The position numbers and the translations under genes are program-made. The notes below the pieces were generated by a model. That model did not search any database. It was not told the origin of the DNA and saw only the letters and a list, made by a program, of their open reading frames with translations. Shown one piece after another: positions 8,818 through 15,071 of a stretch of 21,333 nucleotides of DNA (its first letter is position 1; every line of letters starts with the position of its first letter). Source of the DNA: a virus; the IMG/VR virus record IMGVR_UViG_3300036398_003367, positions 1-21,333 of that record; one strand, given 5' to 3'.

Positions 8818-11800
8818 CTATAATTTAACTTTAGATAATTTAACTGCTACATTCGTGCTTGTTGCGTCTGTTATTGTTGCCTGCAAAACTGCGTCTGTTC
8901 CAGACACTGCTGCAGAAATTACCACACCAGAAATAACTCCGCCTGTTTCTGTAATTGCAAACTCTGTCATATCTACAGATGTTCCATTATTTTGTACAAT
9001 TACCTTAGAGGTTCTTACTTTTGAACCCTGCTTTAGAGACACCATATATTCAATACTTGTAAATGCTGACAATGCTGTTGTGTCTACAGTTGTAGCAGTA
9101 TTTGCTGTTACAGTTGCTGTCTTTGTTTCAATTGGTACAACTAGTGTTGCCCAAGAAGCTGTTGTTCCATCTGTAGTTAGATATTTTCCTGAGTTATCTG
9201 TTTGAGTAGGAAGACTTACTGGTGCAGCCGCCCATTCAATTCCATTTGTTGCAGATGAATTTGCTGTTAGTAGATATCCATTTGTTCCAGCTGCTAATTT
9301 TACTGGGGTATTGTCCGCAGAAGCAACTAGAATATCTCCCTTTGTATCAAATAAAGACTCGTCTACTTTACCGTCTAGCTGAGTTTGAATTGCTGAAGTT
9401 ACACCGCCTACATAATTTAATTCGGTTGTAGAAAGTGTGGCTCCATCAAGAATATTTAATTCTGCTGCTGTAGAAGTGACTCCGTCTAAAATGTTTAGCT
9501 CTGATGTTGATGCGGTTACTCCGTCTAAAATATTTAGCTCTGCTGCTGTAGAGGTAACTCCATCTAGAATGTTTAATTCTGCAGTAGTTGAAGTTATTCC
9601 ATCTAGAACATTAATCTCTGTTGCAGTTGCTGTAAGTACAACATCTTCATTAATCTTTGGAGATGTTAAAGTTTTATTTGTTAATGTGTCTGTGCTTGAA
9701 GCAGAGATCTTTCCATTAATCTGTGTCTGAATTGCTGAAGTTACACCATTAAGATACTGAAGTTCTGTATTTGAAACATCTCCAATTGTAGCTTCTGCTG
9801 CATCAAGTGCTCCTATTTTAAGCCCAGAGTATGATAGTCCAGCTTCTGCAAAGTTTGTTGTGCCAGATGGCTTTGTTGTTGCACCATGGAATATCTTAAC
9901 TACTCCATCAGATGCATCTCTTACAACTCCGCCAAACTTGCGTCTTGCGCCAACTGAGGCTGAACCATTAGGAGTAACCGCAGCACTTGTGACGTTTGTT
10001 GCAGTCTTAGCATATGTAAATGTTGTTGTGGTTGGAACATCGATAATATTAAATGTTCCATTAAATGTTGCGTCTACTCCGCTAACTACTACAACGTCTC
10101 CAGCTAAATATGTATGATTTGCTGATGTTGTAAGTGTAGCAATATTGTCAGCAAGTGCCTTATTTGTTACTGTAGCAGTAATTGCTGGTGACTGGGTAAC
10201 AGCAAATTCTGTATAAATACCAAGATCTACAAGGTCTGCTTGATTATTTGTACCAACGAAAATTGCTGGGTCTGTAACAGCAAGGTTCTGTGTTTCTACA
10301 GTTGTTCCGCCACCACCGAATGTAATAGTTCCTTGAATTGCTACGTCACCTTGAATATTAAGGTCACCTTGAATACCAACTCCACCTACTACTGTAAGTG
10401 CTCCAGTTGTAGCGCTTGTAGAAGCTGTAGGAATTTCAATATGAATATTTTGGTTTGGAGTAATCTCCATTTGAGTAGTTCCAGTTCCAAAACCACCTGC
10501 TGCGAAAATAATTTTGTTGTCTGTTCCTCTGTTTCCAGTTGCAATAACTAGATTTCCTTCTCCAGTTGTATCTTCTGGTGCTTCAAAGAAGAGGTATCCA
10601 TCATTTGGTCCTGTAATTCCAAATTGTGGCTGACTAAACTGGCTTCCAGTTACACCTAGATCAATCCATCCATGTGCATCTGTACCATTGTCTGTATAAA
10701 TAATAAGATCGGCGGAAGAATCAGAATCTGGGTTATGAATAGATACCTGAGAATATGGATCTCCAGTCAGTGCAAATACTGCAGCTGGATTAGTTAATGC
10801 TGCTGTTGTTTCAAATGCTTCTGCGGTTGCACCAACATAAACAGTATCTGTTAGTCTTGCTTTTCCATTAATAGAAAGGTTTCCAGTAATTCCTGCTCCA
10901 CCAGCAACAGTTAATGCTCCTGTTGTAGCAGAATCAGATTCTGTATCAATTTCAACATGCACATTTTGATCTGGGAAAATTGTCATCTGAGTATTATCAG
11001 ACTGTAATCCGCCTGCTGCAAATACGATTGCATTTTCTGCACCATTTGCACCTGTTGCTAATACTAGATTTCCATTACCTGTGTGTTGAGTTGCTGTGCC
11101 AACTGGAGAAACTGCAGCAGATGTAATATTTGCATTTGTTTTTGCATAAGTAAATGTAGTTGTTGTTGGGGTCCCAGTAATTGTATATACTCCATTAAAT
11201 GGTGCACCTACTCCAGCAATTGTAACCCTTTTACCAGCAGCAAATCCATGAGCTGCGGCTGTAGTAAGAGTTGCAACGTTATCTGTTAATGCTTTATTAT
11301 TAATTGAGGCTACTGTAGTAGCTGGGGCTTCCATAAAAATGTAGCCGTCATTTTTACCAGTAATAGTAAACTCAGCATCACTAAATGCGCTAGAAGTAAT
11401 ACCCATGTCAATCCAGCCAGCTGTATCGTTTCCATTATCAGAATATGCAATGATATCTGTAGATGAGTTTACGCCATTTCCTGTATTCTTAATAGCAAGT
11501 TGTGCGTAGTCTGAATCTGAATCAATTGAGAATACTGCCATTGGATTTGTATAGTCATCAGTTGTTCTTAATCCTGCAGATTGTGATCCAACGTTAAATC
11601 CATTTGAAAATGTTGGGCTTTCTGATGTTGCAATAGTTAGAGTGTTTGCTACATCGTTGTATGTCTTTACAATATTTGTTCCAGCCGTTAAAGCTAGGTC
11701 AATTGCATCTTGCGCTCTTTCGTCTGTAAAATATTTATTTGTTGTTCCTTCTGCAACGTCATCTGTATCTAGTGTTGGAATGTCTGTTGTTAGCGCAACT

Positions 11801-12198
11801 GTTCCAGATGAATTTGGGAAGGTAATTGTTCTATTTGCTGTAGGCTGTGTTGCAGTCAATGTTGTTGTATATGTATAGTCAGCGTCATCCCATAAAATTA
11901 TAGAATTTTCTGGAACAAGTAGGTCTCCATTTGAGTCTAGCTCTGCTGGTCCGCCTGGTGTTCCCTGATCCGCTAACTCAATATATGATGCAAGGCTGTT
12001 TGATAGCGATGTTGCTGTTACGTTTGCATATGATGTAATTGAATTCCACGCTGTACCAATTGCTGGTGCTGTAACTGTTGGACCAATCTTAAATTTAAGT
12101 GTGTCTGTTTCTACTCCAACCTCGCCTGGGCGAAGAACTGGATTATTTGTTGACCAATTTGATGCCGTATCTCTACGTAATTGAATTCTGACTGCCAT
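8818..12198 (-). CDS. Large repetitive tail fibre (1126 residues)
   Basis: Residues 1-55 (IQLRRDTASNW, 'NPVLRPGEVGVETD', 'FKIG') match the N-terminal domain seen in many phage fibres and similar to that of the Bordetella phage tropism determinant. Residues about 209-624 consist of two diverged copies of a 160-residue block ('GWID.G', 'NDGY.F.EAP', 'NLV.ATG', 'ATTGALTV.GG'). A further module of about 75 residues ('NKAL...TTTTFTYAKT') occurs at about 298-372 and 672-750. Residues about 855-930 carry five tandem 13-residue 'ELNILDGVTS' repeats, followed by 'GDILVASADNTPVKL'. The C-terminal beta domain begins near 1025. No chaperone domain of S74 or G2 type is visible. The length and repeat content fit a long shaft fibre. 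Start: ATG at 12198 after the TAA of the upstream gene. Confidence 0.88.
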   Translation of the reverse strand: MAVRIQLRRDTASNWSTNNPVLRPGEVGVETDTLKFKIGPTVTAPAIGTAWNSITSYANVTATSLSNSLASYIELADQGTPGGPAELDSNGDLLVPENSIILWDDADYTYTTTLTATQPTANRTITFPNSSGTVALTTDIPTLDTDDVAEGTTNKYFTDERAQDAIDLALTAGTNIVKTYNDVANTLTIATSESPTFSNGFNVGSQSAGLRTTDDYTNPMAVFSIDSDSDYAQLAIKNTGNGVNSSTDIIAYSDNGNDTAGWIDMGITSSAFSDAEFTITGKNDGYIFMEAPATTVASINNKALTDNVATLTTAAAHGFAAGKRVTIAGVGAPFNGVYTITGTPTTTTFTYAKTNANITSAAVSPVGTATQHTGNGNLVLATGANGAENAIVFAAGGLQSDNTQMTIFPDQNVHVEIDTESDSATTGALTVAGGAGITGNLSINGKARLTDTVYVGATAEAFETTAALTNPAAVFALTGDPYSQVSIHNPDSDSSADLIIYTDNGTDAHGWIDLGVTGSQFSQPQFGITGPNDGYLFFEAPEDTTGEGNLVIATGNRGTDNKIIFAAGGFGTGTTQMEITPNQNIHIEIPTASTSATTGALTVVGGVGIQGDLNIQGDVAIQGTITFGGGGTTVETQNLAVTDPAIFVGTNNQADLVDLGIYTEFAVTQSPAITATVTNKALADNIATLTTSANHTYLAGDVVVVSGVDATFNGTFNIIDVPTTTTFTYAKTATNVTSAAVTPNGSASVGARRKFGGVVRDASDGVVKIFHGATTKPSGTTNFAEAGLSYSGLKIGALDAAEATIGDVSNTELQYLNGVTSAIQTQINGKISASSTDTLTNKTLTSPKINEDVVLTATATEINVLDGITSTTAELNILDGVTSTAAELNILDGVTASTSELNILDGVTSTAAELNILDGATLSTTELNYVGGVTSAIQTQLDGKVDESLFDTKGDILVASADNTPVKLAAGTNGYLLTANSSATNGIEWAAAPVSLPTQTDNSGKYLTTDGTTASWATLVVPIETKTATVTANTATTVDTTALSAFTSIEYMVSLKQGSKVRTSKVIVQNNGTSVDMTEFAITETGGVISGVVISAAVSGTDAVLQATITDATSTNVAVKLSKVKL
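9411..9635 (-). repeat. Tandem 39-bp repeats encoding ELNILDGVTS units
   Basis: Five or six consecutive 13-codon units of the type (T)xELNILDGVTSTA encoded in the large fibre gene, ending in a diverged 'ELNYVGGVT'. A detached unit 'ELQYLNGVT' lies about 110 codons upstream in the protein. This is a common stalk repeat in phage fibres; copy number may vary between relatives. Confidence 0.8.
9950..10185 (-). repeat. NKAL module, copy 2
   Basis: Second copy of the beta-rich 75-codon module ('VTNKALADNI' to 'TPNGSASV'). It lies between 'GIYTEFAVTQSPA' and 'KFGGVVRDASDGV', a context unlike that of copy 1. The same module is known to recur in fibre proteins of other environmental phages (recalled, not searched). 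Confidence 0.75.
10325..11571 (-). repeat. Diverged internal duplication in the large fibre gene
   Basis: Two in-frame copies of a block of about 160 codons: approximately 10855-11571 and 10325-10810. Shared markers in order are 'TNP.AVF', 'YSDNG/YTDNG', 'GWID.G', 'NDGY.F.EAP', 'NLV.ATG', 'I.FAAGG' and 'TTGALTV.GG'. Once the 75-codon NKAL module is removed from the first copy, both copies have nearly the same length. Boundaries are judged by eye at protein level. Confidence 0.7.
11085..11310 (-). repeat. NKAL module, copy 1 (inside a duplicated block)
   Basis: About 75 codons running from 'INNKALTDNV' to 'SPVGTATQ'. The protein aligns with copy 2 (about 9950-10185) at roughly 43 of 73 positions by eye, including an unbroken 'PTTTTFTYAKT'. 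It interrupts the segment between 'EAPATT' and 'GNLV' that is continuous in the sister block. Confidence 0.75.
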
Positions 12199-12203
12199 TT
12201 TAT

Positions 12204-12665
12204 TTAACCTACCCCTCCATCAATTATATCATCATTAGGTGTTGTGGTATAGTCTGTTGTTGCAGTACCACCATCTAAAGAAACAATATAATTTCCGTAT
12301 TCTACATAATTTCCGTAATCTAATGTTCTAACTCCACCCTCACCTGCAAAGTGTGTGTGATCAAGCAATTCTTTTGGACCAGCCACATCGTACCATATTG
12401 TTCCGTTAAAAACTTTAATTGTATTTTCAGAAGAATCGAAATATGTTCTTCCTTGCGCTGGGGATGCTGGTGGACCTGAAAGAACTTCAAATGAATTTGA
12501 TGTTCCAGTGCCTCCTCCAGATCCAGTTAATAAAGACCAAACAGAGCCATTAAATATTTTTAACGCTCCTGATGCAGTATTATAGTATATCTCACCAGCA
12601 TAAGTCCCTGCAGGATCTGCAGATAACGCTGGCGGAGCAATTGTTGTTTTAAATTGCTTTGCCAT
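12204..12665 (-). CDS. Small fibre-region structural protein with two NGxxW units
   Basis: 153 residues. It contains two copies of the unit 'G..YY(N/D)....LKIFNGSVW' (residues about 24-46 and about 70-93), a short beta motif widespread in phage fibre and adsorption proteins. The C-terminal part is Gly/Asp/Thr rich ('DDIIDGGVG') with no recognisable domain. It lies between the 406-residue fibre-like protein, 2 nt away, and the 1126-residue fibre. The NGxxW unit resembles the N-terminal tags of three fibres downstream, so it may be a docking or connector protein (inference). Confidence 0.7.
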   Translation of the reverse strand: MAKQFKTTIAPPALSADPAGTYAGEIYYNTASGALKIFNGSVWSLLTGSGGGTGTSNSFEVLSGPPASPAQGRTYFDSSENTIKVFNGTIWYDVAGPKELLDHTHFAGEGGVRTLDYGNYVEYGNYIVSLDGGTATTDYTTTPNDDIIDGGVG

Positions 12666-12667
12666 GA

Positions 12668-13888
12668 TTATCCCGTAATTACTACTCTATATGCTCCAGC
12701 CGTTGGTTGGGCTGCAAATGTTAGTGTAACTACGGATGTAGATGTATGATCTACATCACACTCAATCTGGTTATATGGGGATGCGGTTGCAAATACTTGA
12801 ACTGTTACATCCCGTGTGCCTAAATTATGAGTTGCTACGAAAGTAAATGGTGCAGACTCTGTTGTTGTAATATCTGAAGAAAACTTACGAACAATCGCAT
12901 GATAGTTTGTTCCATTATTTGTAAGTGTCCAGTTATCATTTGCTTCATTCCAAAGAACTTCAACATCTGCACCTTCTCCACGCTCTACACGAATTCCCGC
13001 ATCTGCTACTGGTGCCCCTGTAAAGTCTGTATTAAGATTAATCTTATTATCAACAATATTTACCTGAGTAGTATTTACTGAGTTAATTGTTCCAGTTACA
13101 TTAAGGTCTCCACCAACTGTTAAGTCGTTTGTAATAGTTACATCATTTGGAAGACCAATTGTTACTGCTGAGTTTTCTGAACCAGATCCTGAAACTTCAA
13201 TTTCATTAGCTGTTCCAGCAATTGTTGCAATATAGTTTCCAGTAGTTTGTGTGGCAAGGTTAACATTTTTAATTGTTACTGCGCCAGATGTTACTGTAAA
13301 GTCTGCATCTGCAAATGAAGCAACACCCTTATTGCTAGTAGAAGCATCTTCTCCAGCAATTGTAATTGTGTTATTTGTTACTGCAACATCAATTCCTTCT
13401 CCACCAGATACCGTTAATGTATCTGTAAGAAGGTTTACTGTGTCTGTTCCAGTGTCGCCAGCAATTGAAAGATTTGTTGCTACATCTGCTTCTCCAGCAG
13501 CTGTTAATCTACCTTGTGCATCAACTGTAAATGTTGGGATCTTTGTTGTCGAACCATAAGACCCTGCAGTTACTGTTGTATTATCTAAATCAATTGTTGT
13601 TGTTCCAGCTGTATCGTTATATGTTGATGTTAAAGCAACTCCGCCAACGATTGCCGAACCAATAACATCTTGAATTACTTCTTGAGAAGCACCCATTGCA
13701 ACCCATGGGCCTTGTGGCTGTAAAGCTGTATCTGTTACACCATTGTAATAATACATCGTTTTTGTCGATGTGTCATAGTAAATCTGTCCAGTTACGGGTG
13801 CTGATGGGGCTGGTGTAACACCCTGAATTCTTGCGTTCTGAAGTTCATTCTTGTTAAGATTGATATCAGTTACAAATAATCTTGCCAT
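12668..13888 (-). CDS. Fibre-like structural protein, 406 residues
   Basis: The N-terminus MARLFVTDINLNKNELQNARIQ is followed by 'GQIYYDTSTKTMYYYNG', the same YY.D..NG unit as in the 153-residue neighbour. The middle is low-complexity Thr/Val/Gly beta sequence ('TGTDTVNLLTDTLTVSGGEGI', 'LTVGGDLNVTGTIN'), typical of trimeric beta-helical shafts. The last 60 residues ('HNLGTRDVTVQVFA...VVTLTFAAQPTAGAYRVVITG') match the end of the 145-residue protein at 13902 and look like a shared tip domain. AAGGAG lies upstream of the ATG at 13888. Probable baseplate or fibre protein; exact position in the virion is unknown. Confidence 0.78.
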   Translation of the reverse strand: MARLFVTDINLNKNELQNARIQGVTPAPSAPVTGQIYYDTSTKTMYYYNGVTDTALQPQGPWVAMGASQEVIQDVIGSAIVGGVALTSTYNDTAGTTTIDLDNTTVTAGSYGSTTKIPTFTVDAQGRLTAAGEADVATNLSIAGDTGTDTVNLLTDTLTVSGGEGIDVAVTNNTITIAGEDASTSNKGVASFADADFTVTSGAVTIKNVNLATQTTGNYIATIAGTANEIEVSGSGSENSAVTIGLPNDVTITNDLTVGGDLNVTGTINSVNTTQVNIVDNKINLNTDFTGAPVADAGIRVERGEGADVEVLWNEANDNWTLTNNGTNYHAIVRKFSSDITTTESAPFTFVATHNLGTRDVTVQVFATASPYNQIECDVDHTSTSVVTLTFAAQPTAGAYRVVITG

Positions 13889-13901
13889 ATTCTATTCTCC
13901 T

Positions 13902-14339
13902 TTAGGATAGGTACGCTATCCCACCGAATGGTTGAGCCATTGTCAGTGTTATTTTGTTAATACTATTATAGTCTATTCCAGTTTCTAAGATATCTCCTGC
14001 ACTGTTTTTAACAGTGACATTTGGGTTATATCCCATATTATGATTTATTTCAAGGGACCAGTAAGATCCTTGATTTAGAACCTGCCCAATGGAAAATGGG
14101 AATGTGAGTGTGCTGGTGCTCAAAAGGTAATTGGTTGCCCCTGCCCAGGTTAGATCTGTTGGTTTTGGTCCATAGAATCTTGTTGTTAGCTTGTCGTAGT
14201 AAAAGTCTCCTTCAAGCCCTAGATTTTCTGCAGGAACTCCGTTACCATTTAATATTGTTTTACCTCTAGGACCTTGTGGGCCTGGAGATGAAATAATTAC
14301 ATCATTAACAACTTCCGTTACTATTACTGTCTCTGCCAT
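13902..14339 (-). CDS. Short fibre-type protein with collagen-like stub
   Basis: 145 residues. After a short N-terminus comes 'SPGPQGPRGKT', only about three Gly-X-Y triplets, then 'LEGDFYYDKLTTRFYG', a YY.D unit of the fibre family. The C-terminal 'INHNMGYNPNVTVKNSAGD', 'DYNSINKITLTMAQPFGGIAY' is a compact beta domain shared with the end of the 406-residue neighbour. The gene overlaps the upstream stop codon by one base (TAATG), implying translational coupling. Likely a small baseplate or fibre component. Confidence 0.75.
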   Translation of the reverse strand: MAETVIVTEVVNDVIISSPGPQGPRGKTILNGNGVPAENLGLEGDFYYDKLTTRFYGPKPTDLTWAGATNYLLSTSTLTFPFSIGQVLNQGSYWSLEINHNMGYNPNVTVKNSAGDILETGIDYNSINKITLTMAQPFGGIAYLS

Positions 14340-14686
14340 TAGATTGTCACCGATCTACTAAGTGTTAAAAATCCTTCTAACACTTTGATTTTGTTTGTAT
14401 TTGAATCAGTTATCATTATGTCGTAAGATGATTTTGGATAAAACAACTTGCTAGTTTGTGTGGGAGTCATCTTTATAGTTAGTTTACCAAGCAATGGGGT
14501 TATTGTAATTCCACCCGCTGGAGATGTTAATGTAAAAGCTAGTTTGCTTCCGCCTTTTGTATCACGGACTTGCATCTTTGCTGTTGCACCTGTTAAATCG
14601 ATGGGCAATCCATTATTGTCTTTATATTCAACAATAAATGAAAAAGTGGTATTTTGATCCACTTCGAAATTCTTTTGTCCTGCCAT
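14339..14686 (-). CDS. Baseplate/fibre-type structural protein, 115 residues
   Basis: The pattern 'TTFSFIVEYKDNNGLPIDLTGATAKMQVRD' followed by 'PAGGITITPLLGKLTIKMT' and 'YDIMITDSNTNKIKVLEGFLTLSRSVT' matches a small all-beta protein common in phage tail operons, similar to the N-terminal part of lactococcal-type upper baseplate proteins (recalled family resemblance). It is the first gene of the leftward fibre array, immediately after the hairpin at 14712-14737. AGGAG lies about 9 nt before the ATG. The one-base overlap with the next gene suggests they are translated together. Confidence 0.72.
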   Translation of the reverse strand: MAGQKNFEVDQNTTFSFIVEYKDNNGLPIDLTGATAKMQVRDTKGGSKLAFTLTSPAGGITITPLLGKLTIKMTPTQTSKLFYPKSSYDIMITDSNTNKIKVLEGFLTLSRSVTI

Positions 14687-14711
14687 TTGCTAAATCTCCT
14701 AAATAGGAAAA

Positions 14712-14737
14712 CTCCTATGCTTATTTTAGCATAGGAG
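14712..14737 (-). terminator. Hairpin terminator before the fibre array
   Basis: Perfect 9-bp inverted repeat CTCCTATGC / GCATAGGAG around an 8-nt loop. Read leftward it is followed by TTTT. It lies between the holin-like gene and the first fibre gene. The T-run is short, so termination may be partial and allow read-through into the array. Confidence 0.7.
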
Positions 14738-14759
14738 CCGTCCTAATTGATTTTAAGAA

Positions 14760-14984
14760 TTACTTCTTTGTGAATCCGAAAGCTGGCTCATTAGAATTAA
14801 GAGCCTTTAGAATAACTGGCAAACATGCTGCGATTCCGCCCTTAATTAAGTCTCCTGGGTCAGTATTTCCAGTCATGTAAAGAGCAATGGTTGCACCCAA
14901 AAAGTGACGACCATAGCTTGACAATGCTGCGAGAATTTTCTCTTGCATAGTTACCTTTCCATCATTGTTTAGATCTTGTTTCAT
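14760..14984 (-). CDS. Putative holin with an N-terminal EF-hand-like loop
   Basis: 74 residues. Residues 4-15, DLNNDGKVTMQE, fit the 12-residue EF-hand/dockerin calcium loop exactly (D1, N3, D5, G6, hydrophobic 8, E12). The remainder, 'HFLGATIALYMTG', 'DPGDLIKGGIAACLPVILKAL' and 'FGFTKK', has one or two moderately hydrophobic segments and resembles small holin-like proteins of actinobacterial and environmental phages. The assignment is tentative, since hydrophobicity is modest. It has its own promoter (15043-15071), a GGAGG-type ribosome site and a terminator after it, so it forms a one-gene unit, as expected for a timed lysis function. Alternative: a small virion or membrane protein. Confidence 0.6.
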   Translation of the reverse strand: MKQDLNNDGKVTMQEKILAALSSYGRHFLGATIALYMTGNTDPGDLIKGGIAACLPVILKALNSNEPAFGFTKK

Positions 14985-15042
14985 TAGATCCTCCTATTTC
15001 TGGGCATTGTACCCAGGAATTTTGGGTTTTACCCCAATCTTT

Positions 15043-15071
15043 ATTATATACCCTTTATGCGGAAATGTCTA
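15043..15071 (-). promoter_or_regulatory. Sigma-70-type promoter for the holin-like gene
   Basis: Read leftward: TAGACA (15066-15071, 5 of 6 to consensus), a 17-bp spacer, and a perfect TATAAT (15043-15048). The -35 box lies inside the last codons of the ribonucleotide reductase gene and the spacer spans its stop codon. Transcription would start near 15036, about 50 nt before the 74-codon gene. Confidence 0.7.

Noticed and set aside
8855-11878. Several rightward reading frames of 68-116 codons opposite the large fibre gene
   Set aside because: They are antisense shadows of a repetitive gene, with Val/Thr/Cys-biased composition, and lack ribosome sites.
8818-12198. Diversity-generating retroelement suggested by the tropism-determinant-like N-terminus
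   Set aside because: There is no reverse transcriptase, no template repeat and no C-type lectin end in the window; this N-terminal domain is widespread in ordinary fibres.
13962-13972. ACTATTATAGT palindrome, also at 18110-18120
   Set aside because: One copy lies inside a coding region where the codons explain it; two short AT-rich matches are likely chance.
13902-14339. Collagen-like fibre
   Set aside because: Only about three Gly-X-Y triplets are present, too few for a collagen helix.
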